A DNA stretch of 64,000 nucleotides from Amphibiibacter pelophylacis (GTDB lineage: Bacteria; Pseudomonadota; Gammaproteobacteria; Burkholderiales; Burkholderiaceae_C): positions 124,001 through 188,000 of the forward strand of contig NZ_JAWDIE010000002.1 in NCBI RefSeq assembly GCF_037688875.1, in the 5' to 3' direction. The notes beneath the pieces were generated by a model. That model searched no databases. It saw nothing but the letters and a program-made list of their open reading frames with translations, and had not been told where the DNA came from. Below, one piece after another: positions 51,120 to 60,067 of this stretch; within the stretch, counting starts at the first letter, position 1; each line of letters starts with the position of its first letter. A program made the position numbers and the translations under genes.

Positions 51120-54100
51120 GGCTGCTCCGTGGGCTGGACGGCGGGGGGTGCGGGACTTTTTGCGGCATCTTTCGCGGCATCTTTCGCGGCTTCTTTCGCA
51201 TCCGGCAGATGATCCAGCAGCGGCAGAACCAGCTCTCGCGCCCAGTGTTCAACCTCGCCGCTGGCCAGCAAAGTGTCGAAATCGGGCCAGACGCGGCGCA
51301 GTTCGGCGCTGTACTGCGCGCAGCCGCCGAAGGTCTCGCGGGCGGCGGCCGCAGCGGCATCCTCGCCAGCCCGGACGTCCGTGGCGTCATCCCCGTCGCC
51401 GTCATCGTCTCCTGCAGCCGCGACAGCGTCCGCGGCTGTCCGGCCCTTATCAGTCTTGTCGGCCTTGTCGGCTTTCAGGGTCAGCCAGGCGCGCGCCACG
51501 GCGGGCTCCAGGGGCAGCGGGCGCTGCTGGCCTTCGCGCCAGGCGTCCAGCAGACGGGTCCACAGCAGCACGGCCTGATCGTGCGGCAGCGCGGGCAGCG
51601 ACAGGTCGCCCACGGGGCTGAGGATTTCGCTGCGCACGGACCAGCCCTTGAGCGCAGGCGCCACCTGCGCGGCCAGGTGCATCACCCACTCCGGCATCAG
51701 CTTGTCCACCTTCCAGTGGCCTTTTTTGACCAGGCTGGAGGCCGTCACCCCGCGCCGCACCGCCGTGGGGGTCTCACCGCCCCCTGGCGCTGGAGAAGCA
51801 CAGACATAGATCTCGCCCAGATCGCCGACCACGGCGGGGCGCCCGTCCTCGGCGGGCCAATCCAGCGCCACGGACGGCAGGCGGGTGGGCGCGGCGCTGT
51901 GCGCCACCTGCCAGCGCTGCGCCAGCGTGCGAATCAGATCGAACTGACCGTCCTGGACGATGTCGCCAAATGCGCCAGGAGGCAGCTCGCCGCGCCGCAC
52001 CTGGCGCTGGGCGGCTTCTTTCAGGAGGGTGTCCAGGGGCGAATCGGGGGCGGTGTCAGGTTCAGCATCCAGATCGGCTTCCGGATCATCGTCCGGATCA
52101 TCGTCCGGATCGGTTTCAGGATCGGGCTCAGGGAAACCGCCGTGCTGCATCACGGCCTGTTTGACGGCCTGCAGCAGATCGTTCTTGATGCCCCACAGCT
52201 CCAGGCCATCCAGCGCGAAGGGCTCGGTCTCGGGCGGGTCGGCGTCGGCCTCGTCCAGGTGCACGCCCAGGCGCTGGCCCAGAAAGGCTTTGGCCGGGTT
52301 GGCCAGCCAGCGGGCCAGTTCGGACAGCTCCAGCGGGGTATCGCGCTCCAGCTCGGGCAGGCGCCCGGCCAGGCCCAGCGGCACCGGCGGGGCCGTGTCG
52401 CTGCTGGCGTGCCACTCGCGGGCGTAGCTGAAGAGGCCATCGTCGGCTGCGGCGCTGCCCTGGGGATCGACCGGGCGGCTGGCGTAATCCGGATCATAAG
52501 GATGCAGGCGGTGCACGGTGGTCAGGGCGGCGAGCAGCTTGTCGCCCTCCTCAGGGGTGGTGGCCCAGCCCGCCGCGATGTGGTCGCGCAGCTGCGCCAC
52601 CAGCACCGAGGGCGGCTGCTCGCTGCCATCGACCGCGCTGCGGCCGACCCAGCTCAGGCCCAGGCGCTCGCGCGCGGAGAGCAGCGCCTCCAGGAAAAGG
52701 TAGCGGTCGTCCTCGCGGCGCGATCGGTCGCCGGGGCGGTGCTCCAGCGCCATCAGGTCGAAATCAGCTGCGGGCTTGGCGCGCGGGAAATCGCCATCGT
52801 TCAGGCCCAGCAGGTGGATGTGGCGGAAGGGAATCGCCCGCATCGGCATCAGGGTGGCGAAGGTGACGCCGCCGCCCAGGAAGGCGCGCGGGCTGTCCTG
52901 CTGCCCGATCTGCTCCAGCCAGTGACCGCTGACCACGGCCAGCGGCAGCGGCTGGACCAGACCCGCGCTGGCGCACAGATCCAGCCAGTCGTCCAGGGTG
53001 CGCGCCAGGGTGTCCAGCGTGGCCGTCTGATCGCCCTCGGGCTCGAAGAAATCGCGCAGCACGCCGTGCAGCAGTTCGCCCCATTGCGGCGGCGTCAGCG
53101 GCTGGGCCAGGCGGCGCCAGAGCGTGTCCAGCGCGTCGATCAGGCGGGCCAGTGCGCCCAGCAGCGGGCCCTGCAGCCCGGCGGCGGCGTCCAGCGGTTC
53201 GATGTCCTGCCAGGCGCCGCTGTCGCCCACGGCATAGCCCAGCAGCAGGCGGCGCAGGCCAAACGCCCAGGTGTGGGTGTCGGGCGCGGGCGGCAGGCCC
53301 AGGCTCTGGCGGTGCGCGTCGTGCAGGCCCCAGCGCAGGCGGGCGGCGTCCAGCCAGTCGCGCAGCAGCGGCAGATCGGCCTCCTGCAGGCCAAAGCGGC
53401 GGCGCAGCGCAGGCAGCTCCAGCGCATCGAGCACCGGCGCCAGCGGCAGGCGCTGCTGGCGGATGTCCAGCAGCCGCGCCAGCACGCCCGGCAAAGGGTC
53501 GATCTGGCCCAGCCCCTGGTCGGCCAGATGAAACGCAATCCGCCGCGCATCGCCCGGCAGCGGCAGGCCAAACACGGCGCGCACGTGCGGTGCGTAGCGC
53601 TGGATGTCGGGCACCATGACCAGGATGTCCTGCGGCTGCAGCGTGGCGTCGCGGGCCAGCGCGGCCAGCAGCGTGTCGTGCAGGATCTCGACCTCGCGCT
53701 GCGGGCTGTGGGCGATCACAAAGCGCAGTGAAGCGTCCTGCGCCGCCGTTGCAGGATCGGGTGCGGGCCAGTGGCTGCGTGTTTCGTGCAGCGGGCGCAG
53801 GTCAAAAATATCGTCCTGAAGCTGCTGCAGCAGGCCGTGGCGGTGGGGGTGACCGGCATCCAATGGCGTCAGGAAAAGATCCACGCGCTCGCCGTCGAAG
53901 TGCCTGCGGTAGCGGCCGGGCTCGTCGTGGCGGGCCAGCAGCGCCATGAAATCGCGCCCCTGCTGCCCCCAGGCGGCCAGCAGCGGGTGGCTGGCCAGGT
54001 GCAGGCTGTCGTCGTCCGGCGCCTGCGTCTGGCCGGGGCGCCGCGCCTGGCGCGTGGGGCCAAAGGCCCGTCGGCGCTGCAGCGCGGTGCCGGGCACGGC

Positions 54101-54940
54101 GTCCAGCCAGTGGTGGGCGCACGGGTTCTGCACCCCGACCAGCACCGGGCGCCAGCGCGACAGCAGAGCCAGCGCCTCCAGCGTCTGCTGCGGCAGCGAG
54201 GACAATCCAAACACCATCAGCCGCGTCGGCAGGCCAGATGGGGGCTCGCCCGTCCAGCCTTCCACCGTTTCGACAAAGCGCTGGTGCACGGCCGAGCGCG
54301 CTGATCCGGCGAGATCAGGCCCGACATCGTCGCACAGCGCGCGCCACAGGGCGGGCTGCCAGGCCGCATCGCCCGGCAGGGGCAGCGGGCGACCTTCGCC
54401 ATCCAGCAGCGCGTCCTGGCCCCGCGCCCACAGCGCCAGCCAGTCGGCGCGGTACACTTGGTACTGATCCAGCAGATCGGCCAGGCGCTGCGCCAGCTGG
54501 TGGCAGCGGCGGCCATCGGCATCGCCCTGCAAAAAGCGCTGCAGCGGCGCGAACACCGGCTGGCGCGCCAGCCCCGGCAGCAGGCGCATCAGGCGCCACA
54601 GCAGCGCCTGACGATCGAAGGGCGACTGGGCCGGAACGCCGCCCTGCCCTGCCACACCGTCACCCGCCGCGCCCAGCACCGTGCGGTACAGGCGCCAGAC
54701 GAGCTGCGCTGGCAGCTCGGTGCGCACCCCGGCGCAGACGCCCAGCCCCCCCTGATCCACCGGCCGCGCCATGGCCAGACGCAGCCACTGGCCCATGCCC
54801 TGGCTTTGCACCAGCAGATGCTCGGTGTCCAGCGGCGCCAGCGGGTGGCGGCGCATCCAGGCGATCAGCACGTCGCGCAGGGATTCGGTCTGGTTGGCGT
54901 GGATCACCATCAGGCCGGTGGCGGGCGCGGTATCGGCCAT
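51116..54940 (-). CDS. recC: RecBCD subunit RecC
   Basis: 1274 aa, scaffold and Chi-recognition subunit. The N-terminus LMVIHANQTESLRDVLIAW and GMGQWLRLAMA match the inactive SF1 helicase fold of RecC. A conserved patch HIHLLGLNDGDFPR lies in the central part. About 150 residues longer than E. coli RecC. Extra length includes an Asp/Glu/Pro-rich insertion near 52050-52135, a Lys/Asp-rich stretch near 51440-51475, and an Ala-Lys-Asp repeated tail near 51162-51197. First gene of recC-recB-recD; TGGAGCC precedes the ATG. Confidence 0.93.
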   Translation of the reverse strand: MADTAPATGLMVIHANQTESLRDVLIAWMRRHPLAPLDTEHLLVQSQGMGQWLRLAMARPVDQGGLGVCAGVRTELPAQLVWRLYRTVLGAAGDGVAGQGGVPAQSPFDRQALLWRLMRLLPGLARQPVFAPLQRFLQGDADGRRCHQLAQRLADLLDQYQVYRADWLALWARGQDALLDGEGRPLPLPGDAAWQPALWRALCDDVGPDLAGSARSAVHQRFVETVEGWTGEPPSGLPTRLMVFGLSSLPQQTLEALALLSRWRPVLVGVQNPCAHHWLDAVPGTALQRRRAFGPTRQARRPGQTQAPDDDSLHLASHPLLAAWGQQGRDFMALLARHDEPGRYRRHFDGERVDLFLTPLDAGHPHRHGLLQQLQDDIFDLRPLHETRSHWPAPDPATAAQDASLRFVIAHSPQREVEILHDTLLAALARDATLQPQDILVMVPDIQRYAPHVRAVFGLPLPGDARRIAFHLADQGLGQIDPLPGVLARLLDIRQQRLPLAPVLDALELPALRRRFGLQEADLPLLRDWLDAARLRWGLHDAHRQSLGLPPAPDTHTWAFGLRRLLLGYAVGDSGAWQDIEPLDAAAGLQGPLLGALARLIDALDTLWRRLAQPLTPPQWGELLHGVLRDFFEPEGDQTATLDTLARTLDDWLDLCASAGLVQPLPLAVVSGHWLEQIGQQDSPRAFLGGGVTFATLMPMRAIPFRHIHLLGLNDGDFPRAKPAADFDLMALEHRPGDRSRREDDRYLFLEALLSARERLGLSWVGRSAVDGSEQPPSVLVAQLRDHIAAGWATTPEEGDKLLAALTTVHRLHPYDPDYASRPVDPQGSAAADDGLFSYAREWHASSDTAPPVPLGLAGRLPELERDTPLELSELARWLANPAKAFLGQRLGVHLDEADADPPETEPFALDGLELWGIKNDLLQAVKQAVMQHGGFPEPDPETDPDDDPDDDPEADLDAEPDTAPDSPLDTLLKEAAQRQVRRGELPPGAFGDIVQDGQFDLIRTLAQRWQVAHSAAPTRLPSVALDWPAEDGRPAVVGDLGEIYVCASPAPGGGETPTAVRRGVTASSLVKKGHWKVDKLMPEWVMHLAAQVAPALKGWSVRSEILSPVGDLSLPALPHDQAVLLWTRLLDAWREGQQRPLPLEPAVARAWLTLKADKADKTDKGRTAADAVAAAGDDDGDGDDATDVRAGEDAAAAAARETFGGCAQYSAELRRVWPDFDTLLASGEVEHWARELVLPLLDHLPDAKEAAKDAAKDAAKSPAPPAVQPTEQP
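51162..51197 (-). repeat. Three 12-bp tandem repeats in the 3' end of recC
   Basis: Unit gcggcatctttc twice, then gcggcttctttc. In the RecC frame this gives a repeated AKDA/AKEA tail near the C-terminus. Length may vary between strains by slippage. Confidence 0.7.
52081..52112 (-). repeat. 12-bp tandem repeats encoding an acidic insertion in RecC
   Basis: Unit ccggatcatcgt occurs twice and continues with a partial third copy, giving DDDP repeats inside a longer Asp/Glu/Pro-rich stretch. This is a low-complexity insertion relative to ordinary RecC. Confidence 0.7.
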
Positions 54941-54966
54941 GCAAGGCTCCAGTCGCAGAAAATGCC

Positions 54967-54972
54967 ATTGTG
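54967..54972 (-). promoter_or_regulatory. Candidate -10 box of the recCBD operon
   Basis: CACAAT on the minus strand, 26 bases before the recC ATG at 54940, with TGGAGCC between. No convincing -35 was found. Confidence 0.35.
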
Positions 54973-55006
54973 CCCAGGCGCGGCGGCAGGCTGTGTCCCG
55001 CCCGCC

Positions 55007-55012
55007 TACAAT
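55007..55012 (+). promoter_or_regulatory. Candidate -10 box of the YdcF-family gene
   Basis: TACAAT matches five of six consensus positions and would place a start site near 55019. This favours a translation start downstream of it, at TTG 55045. No clear -35. Confidence 0.35.
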
Positions 55013-55044
55013 CGGTGCCTGTTTCGCGCTGCCCTCTGCTCCCC

Positions 55045-55887
55045 TTGGATACTGATCTGATCACCGGTGCTGCCAAGCCGCTGCTCACCGCCCTGGCCCT
55101 GCCGCCGCTGAACCTGCTGCTTGTCGTGCTGGCGGGAGCAGCGCTGGTCTGGCGCACGACGCCGGGCAGCCGGGGCCGCCGCTGGGGCACGGCGCTGACG
55201 CTGGGCGGCTGGACGCTGCTGTGGCTGCTGTCCACGCAGACGGTGGCGGTGCAGCTGTCACAGTGGCTGCTGCCGCAGTATCCGCCCCTGAATTTCCGCA
55301 CAGGCAACGCCGACACGCCGGATGGAAAGCCCGCACAGGCGGTCTGGATCCTGGGCGGGGGCGTGCAGCGCAGCCTGGCCGAATACGGCGGCATCGCCCA
55401 GCTCAATGCCGAATCGTCCGCACGCCTGCGCTACGGCATGCTGCTGTCGCGGCGGCTTGATCTGCCGGCGGGCTTCACGGGGGGTCCCGGCTGGGTGCAG
55501 TGGCTGGAGCCCGGACAGCCGGTGCGCGAGGCGCACGTTGCTGCGGCCACGCTGCGCGCCGAGCGCCAGCCCGTGCTGCGCTGGATGGAAACCGGCTCGC
55601 GCGACACGCACGAGAACGCCGTCAACAGCCGCGCCCTGCTGCGTCGCGACGGCGTGACGCGGCTCGTTCTGGTGACCAGCGCCTGGCACATGCCGCGCGC
55701 CGTCGCCGAGTTCACCCGCGCGGGTTTTGACGTACTGCCGGCGCCCATGGGCTACATCAAACCGGCCAACGGCCCGCTGCTCGACGCCCTGCCCAGTGGC
55801 ACGGGGCTGGCGGCCAGCCGCCTGGTGCTCAAGGAATGGATCTCGCTAATGCTGCTGCGCGCCGGCCTGCTGGGCGCCAAGGACTGA
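55045..55887 (+). CDS. YdcF/ElyC-family membrane protein (DUF218)
   Basis: About 280 aa. No ATG fits; TTG 55045 gives LDTDLITGAAKPLL before two hydrophobic segments (about 15-35 and 48-65), while GTG 55015 would add ten residues but lies only three bases after the TACAAT box. The DUF218 domain follows: AVWILGGGVQRSL, HVAAATLRAERQP, METGSRDTHENA with its conserved Ser-Arg-Asp-Thr-x-Glu-Asn, VLVTSAWHMPRAV. The E. coli member ElyC is implicated in cell-envelope and undecaprenyl-lipid metabolism. Residues MGY near the end and a C-terminal helix close the fold. Probably cotranscribed with the patatin-like gene four bases downstream. Confidence 0.85.
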   Translation: MDTDLITGAAKPLLTALALPPLNLLLVVLAGAALVWRTTPGSRGRRWGTALTLGGWTLLWLLSTQTVAVQLSQWLLPQYPPLNFRTGNADTPDGKPAQAVWILGGGVQRSLAEYGGIAQLNAESSARLRYGMLLSRRLDLPAGFTGGPGWVQWLEPGQPVREAHVAAATLRAERQPVLRWMETGSRDTHENAVNSRALLRRDGVTRLVLVTSAWHMPRAVAEFTRAGFDVLPAPMGYIKPANGPLLDALPSGTGLAASRLVLKEWISLMLLRAGLLGAKD

Positions 55888-55891
55888 GCCC

Positions 55892-57007
55892 ATGGCCGCC
55901 GCTGCCTTGCAGATTTTCGCCGGACCGCTGGCACGCGAGCACATCCGCCAAAGCGGGCTGAACCCGCAGGACATCCACGCCATCGCCGGTGCCGCGGGCG
56001 GCCCCAAAGGGCTGATCCTGGGGCCGCTGGACCGGCATATTTTTGGCCACTGGCTGGCAGGAGCGCAGCCGCAGGCCAGGCCGCCTGTTCACCTGATCGG
56101 CGCCTCCATCGGCGCCTGGCGCATGGCCAGCGCCTGCCTGCCGGACCCCGTGCAGGGCCTGCTCGATCTGGAAGCCGCCTACATCGCCCAGGATTACCCG
56201 CCCGGCCCGAAAGGGAAAAGGCCCGACGCCGCCACCGTGTCGCGCCTGTTTGCCCGGCAGCTGGCGGGCCACATGGGCGCAGAGACCACCGGTCTGGCCT
56301 GGACGCAACCGGTTCGCTACGCCCTGCACCTGGTCACCAGCCGAGGCCTGGGGGCCCTGAAAGACCCCGGCCGGGCCGCCATGGCGCTGGGCTACGGCGC
56401 CGCCTGGGCCGCCAACGCCGTGAACCGCCGCCACCTGGGCCGCTGGCTGCGCCGCACGGTGTTTTCCAGCGCAGGCGCTGCCCTGCCCTTCCTGGAAAAC
56501 GCTCCGGGCGATCTGTCCACCGACCGCGTGACGCTGAACGACACCAACGCGCTGGACGCCCTGCGGGCCAGCTGCTCCATCCCCTTCGTGCTGGAGCCCG
56601 TGCGCGACATCGCCGGATCGCCGCCGGGCGCGCACTGGGACGGAGGCATCACCGACTATCACCTGCGCCTGCCCTGGACGGCGGGACAGAACGGCCACGC
56701 GCCCATCGTGCTCGTGCCGCACTTCCAGCCCACGATGGTGCCCGGCTGGCTGGACAAACCCTGGCGCCGCCGCCACCGCAGCGACGCCCCCATGGACCGC
56801 GTCGTCCTGCTCTGCCCCAGCCCCGCCTGGGTCGCCCGCCTGCCCGGCGGCAAACTGCCCGACCGCCAGGATTTCGCCACCTACGCCATAGACACCCCCG
56901 CCCGCCAGCAGGCCTGGCGCACCGCCGTGGCAATGAGCCAGCAACTCGCAGACGCGTGGGACGCCTGGCTGCAGCGGCCGGATGTGGATCGCGTGCAGCC
57001 GCTCTAA
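55892..57007 (+). CDS. Patatin-like phospholipase
   Basis: 371 aa. Ser-Asp dyad lipase: nucleophile motif GASIG at 70-74 (Ser72), oxyanion-type glycine run GAAGGPKG at about 32-39, and the catalytic Asp in DGGITDYH (Asp250). No signal peptide, so cytoplasmic or membrane-peripheral. ATG 55892 lies four bases after the YdcF-family stop, suggesting an envelope-lipid-related operon. Substrate unknown. It ends 113 bases before the convergent GH4 gene; that gap holds only a weak hairpin without a T tract. Confidence 0.85.
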   Translation: MAAAALQIFAGPLAREHIRQSGLNPQDIHAIAGAAGGPKGLILGPLDRHIFGHWLAGAQPQARPPVHLIGASIGAWRMASACLPDPVQGLLDLEAAYIAQDYPPGPKGKRPDAATVSRLFARQLAGHMGAETTGLAWTQPVRYALHLVTSRGLGALKDPGRAAMALGYGAAWAANAVNRRHLGRWLRRTVFSSAGAALPFLENAPGDLSTDRVTLNDTNALDALRASCSIPFVLEPVRDIAGSPPGAHWDGGITDYHLRLPWTAGQNGHAPIVLVPHFQPTMVPGWLDKPWRRRHRSDAPMDRVVLLCPSPAWVARLPGGKLPDRQDFATYAIDTPARQQAWRTAVAMSQQLADAWDAWLQRPDVDRVQPL

Positions 57008-57120
57008 GCCCGCACCGCCTGAACCGGCTTCAGAGCCCCATTCAGGCCTTCAGCGTGCAGCAGCTCGCCCCCCTGCCAAGGGGAAGTCCCGCCTTTGCCG
57101 GGAAGTGAATTTGCGGCCTG

Positions 57121-58533
57121 TCAGCCGCGCACCCACTCCGGCAGCCAGTCGCCGTGGGCGGCCATCAGCTCGTCGACCATGGCGTGGATCTGCTCCAGAT
57201 CGAGCACTGCGCTGGTGTGCGGATCGAGCATGGCAGCGTGGTAGATGTGCTCGCGGCGCTGGGTCAGGACGGCTTCGACGACCAGCTCCTGCACGTTCAC
57301 ATTGGTGCGCATGAGCGCCGCCAGCTGCACCGGCAGACGGCCGATGTGGGTCGGGCGCACGCCGTTGGCATCGACCAGGCAGGGCACTTCGACCGCGCAG
57401 CCCTCTGGCAAGTTGGTGATCAGGCCGGTGTTGGGCACGTTGCCGTAAACCACCTGCGGCTGGCCGCTGACCACGCCGTGGATGATGGTGCCGCCATATT
57501 CGGCCGAGCGCTGCACCTGGCGCAGGCCGGAAATCATGTCGCCCACCTGCTCGACCGATCGGGGCATGACCTGGATGTCCGCACCGCGCACCTCGTCCAG
57601 CAGGGCCTGCGGGTCCTGGCTGCCGGGCTCGGCCAGTTCGCGCTCAATGTGCGGCCACGCGTGTTCGAAGAGCTGGCAGCGGCCCGGATATTCGTCCAGC
57701 GGCACGTTGTATTTTTTGAGCAGATCCTCGCGCCCCGGCTTGATGAACCAGGGCGTGTACTCGGCGAAATGCTCGCTCGATTCGGTGGGGAAATAGCCCA
57801 GCCGGCTCAGCATCTCGTAGCGCACGCGGTTCCAGTCGGGCGCGCGGCCTTCGCGCTGGATGGCTTTCAGGCGGGGATACAGATCCTGCCCCTTGTGGCT
57901 GAATTCCAGATAGAAAGCGACGTGGTTGATGCCCGCGCACAGGTAGCGGATTTCTTCAGCGGGAATCTCCAGGTCGTGGGCCAGTTCGGCGGCGGTGTGC
58001 TGCACGCTGTGGCACAGGCCGACGGTGGGCACGCGGCGCGAGCGCGCATTCAGCGCCCAGGTGATCATCGCCATGGGATTGACATAGTTCAGGTGCAGCG
58101 GGCGGTCGGCGCACAGCGCTTCCATGTCCTGCTGCATGTCCAGCATGACGGGGAGGGTGCGCAGCGCGCGCATGATGCCGCCGATGCCCAGGGTGTCGCC
58201 GATGGTCTGCTCGAGACCGTATTTTTTGGGGATGTCGAAATCAGTGACCGTGGCCGGGCGGTAGCCGCCGACCTGAATGGTGCTGATGACAAAGCGCGCA
58301 CCATCCAGCGCCGCACGGCGGTCGGTGGTCGCGGTGATGGTGGGCCGGGCATCCAGGGCGCCGGCGATGCGCTGCGCCACTTTTTCGGACAGTGCCAGGC
58401 GGTGCGGGTCGATGTCGTGCAGCGCAATGTGGGCTTCGCGGAGTTCGGGCCAGGCCAGGATGTCGCCCAGCAGGTTGCGGGTGAACACCGTGCTGCCAGC
58501 GCCGATGAGGGTGATCTTGACGGGGGACGACAT
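57121..58533 (-). CDS. melA: Alpha-galactosidase, glycoside hydrolase family 4 (MelA-like)
   Basis: 470 aa. NAD- and metal-dependent hydrolase. Rossmann motif KITLIGAGSTVF at 6-17; LNYVNPMAMITWAL around 148-161; metal-binding Cys174 in GLCHSVQ and His204 in AGINHVAFYLEF, at the positions known for family 4 alpha-glucosidase/galactosidases. The ABC importer context and the GH36 gene support alpha-galactosides (melibiose, raffinose) over alpha-glucosides. CTCCTTG on the plus strand just upstream gives a ribosome-binding site. Separated from the sugar-binding-protein gene by a strong terminator. Confidence 0.9.
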   Translation of the reverse strand: MSSPVKITLIGAGSTVFTRNLLGDILAWPELREAHIALHDIDPHRLALSEKVAQRIAGALDARPTITATTDRRAALDGARFVISTIQVGGYRPATVTDFDIPKKYGLEQTIGDTLGIGGIMRALRTLPVMLDMQQDMEALCADRPLHLNYVNPMAMITWALNARSRRVPTVGLCHSVQHTAAELAHDLEIPAEEIRYLCAGINHVAFYLEFSHKGQDLYPRLKAIQREGRAPDWNRVRYEMLSRLGYFPTESSEHFAEYTPWFIKPGREDLLKKYNVPLDEYPGRCQLFEHAWPHIERELAEPGSQDPQALLDEVRGADIQVMPRSVEQVGDMISGLRQVQRSAEYGGTIIHGVVSGQPQVVYGNVPNTGLITNLPEGCAVEVPCLVDANGVRPTHIGRLPVQLAALMRTNVNVQELVVEAVLTQRREHIYHAAMLDPHTSAVLDLEQIHAMVDELMAAHGDWLPEWVRG

Positions 58534-58560
58534 GCGCTCTCCTTGCGATCCGGGTCTTCG

Positions 58561-58595
58561 AAAAATCCCGGCCGGGGGATCGGATCCGGCCGGGA
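58561..58595 (-). terminator. Intrinsic terminator between the sugar-binding-protein gene and melA
   Basis: Perfect 10-bp stem TCCCGGCCGG / CCGGCCGGGA (58566-58575 with 58586-58595), then five T in the minus direction (58561-58565). A second stem GCCTGAA / TTCAGGC lies just before it (58600-58606 with 58618-58624). It should reduce read-through into melA and protect the transporter mRNA end. Confidence 0.75.
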
Positions 58596-58638
58596 AGACG
58601 CCTGAACACGTACAGGCTTCAGGCGATCATGGCCGCCC

Positions 58639-59946
58639 TCACTTGACGGCGTTGACCTTGGCGTTGGCGGCCTTGAGCGTGGGCTCTGCAGCGGCCTTGC
58701 CCGTCATCACCGATTCCCACGCCGACTGCATGATGGCGTCGATCTGCGAGCTGTGGTCGGCCACGGGCGGCAGGAAGGTGTTCTGCGCCATGGTCAGGAA
58801 AGCGCTGGTATCCACGCCTTTGCCCTTCTGCACGGCCTGCGCCTTTTCGGCCAGGCCCTTGATGGCCGGGAAGACCACGCCAAAGCTGGCCACCTTGGAC
58901 TGGCAGTCGGCGGAGCCCAGGTACTTCACCCACTTCCAGGCTTCATCCTTGACCTTGGAGCCCGCCCAGATCGAATCGCCCAGGCCGTTGATCATGCTGG
59001 CGCGCTGGCCGCTGGCGCCCTTGGGCAGCGGCACCCAGGCGGTGGGGAACTTGGCGTTGCTCTGGAAGAAGGACACCATCCACGAGCCCTGGGGAATCAT
59101 GGCCACGCGGCGGGTGACAAACATGGCGTCGGCGCTGGAGCCCTTGACCATCTGCATCGGCGCCGACAGGCCCTTGGCGGGCAGACCGGCCAGATACTGC
59201 CAGGTGCTGGCCACGGCCGGGCTGTCGTAATGGAAGGTGCTGTTCCACGGCGCATCCTGGAACTTGAAGCCTTGCGGCACGGCGAAATAGCTCCATTCGG
59301 TCTGGCCCATGGAGCCCGTGTTGCCACCGCCCGGGGGCGTCTGGTAGCCGTACTGCAGCACCGATTTGGGGTTGAATTTCGGGTCGGTGGCATTCTTGCC
59401 GCTGCGGTCCAGCGTCAGCTTGCGAACCACCTGCTCAAAGGTGCCGCCGTCCTTGGGGTTCCAAGTCATGTTCTGCAGATCGGCCAGCGACACACCTGCC
59501 TTTTTGGCCATGTCCAGGTTGACGATGAAGCCGATGGTGTCCCAGTCCTTGGGCAGGCCGTACTGCTTGCCGTCGCGGCCCCAGATGTCATAGAGGCCGT
59601 CGCGATACTGTTTGGTATCCACCTTGTCTTTGGCGATCAGCGGGGCCAGATCGACAAGCTGGTTGTTGCGCGCGAACTCGGGGTATTTGGCCAGGTGGTC
59701 AGTGAACACGTCGGGCGCAGTGCCCGAGACCATGCCGGTCGAGATCGAGGTCCAGTAGTCATCCCAGCCGACCTGGGTGATCTTGATCGTGGTGCCGGGG
59801 TTGGCTTTCTGGAAATCGGCCGCGCACTGCTGGTAGGCCGGCAGCTGCAGGTTGTCCCACAGCATGTATTTGACTTCGCCCGCGTGGGCGGTGCCCGCCA
59901 GGGCCAGAGTGGTCAGGGCGGCCAGTTTGAGTGTTGATGGTTTCAT
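58639..59946 (-). CDS. Sugar ABC transporter substrate-binding protein
   Basis: 435 aa, periplasmic. Sec signal peptide with cleavage after Ala22 (GTAHA-GEVKY). Family 1 extracellular solute-binding fold: DFQKANPGTTIKITQVGWDDYW, then GTAPDVFTDH, and MIPQGSWMVSFF, as in proteins binding oligosaccharides. GAGGAG lies six bases before the ATG. Third in order after the two permease genes, and followed by a terminator that fits higher expression of the binding protein. Alpha-galactoside specificity is inferred from melA and the GH36 gene. Confidence 0.92.
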   Translation of the reverse strand: MKPSTLKLAALTTLALAGTAHAGEVKYMLWDNLQLPAYQQCAADFQKANPGTTIKITQVGWDDYWTSISTGMVSGTAPDVFTDHLAKYPEFARNNQLVDLAPLIAKDKVDTKQYRDGLYDIWGRDGKQYGLPKDWDTIGFIVNLDMAKKAGVSLADLQNMTWNPKDGGTFEQVVRKLTLDRSGKNATDPKFNPKSVLQYGYQTPPGGGNTGSMGQTEWSYFAVPQGFKFQDAPWNSTFHYDSPAVASTWQYLAGLPAKGLSAPMQMVKGSSADAMFVTRRVAMIPQGSWMVSFFQSNAKFPTAWVPLPKGASGQRASMINGLGDSIWAGSKVKDEAWKWVKYLGSADCQSKVASFGVVFPAIKGLAEKAQAVQKGKGVDTSAFLTMAQNTFLPPVADHSSQIDAIMQSAWESVMTGKAAAEPTLKAANAKVNAVK

Positions 59947-59990
59947 CAGAGTCTCCTCGGGGTCAGAAATGAAAAGGCAAGGGCGTCAGG

Positions 59991-60029
59991 GAACAGCAGC
60001 AGGGAACAGCAACAGAGAACAGCAGCACA
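59991..60029 (-). repeat. Three 13-bp tandem repeats between permease and binding-protein genes
   Basis: GAACAGCA recurs at 59991, 60004 and 60017, exactly 13 bases apart (unit GAACAGCARCAGR on the plus strand). It fills the 121-base gap between the permease stop and the binding-protein start. Possible slippage-prone spacer; function unknown. Confidence 0.65.
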
Positions 60030-60067
60030 GGAAGACAGCACGGGAAACAGGGGACCGCGGAAGCGTC

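Noticed and set aside
51086..53731. An 881-codon plus-strand frame antisense to recC, and similar long frames opposite recB, gspE and melA
   Set aside because: Shadows of high-GC coding sequence; composition is Arg/Gln/His-rich and the opposite strand encodes well-conserved proteins.
57060..57105. GC-rich inverted repeats between the patatin-like gene and melA considered as a bidirectional terminator
   Set aside because: Stems are short (four to five pairs) and no T tract follows in either direction.
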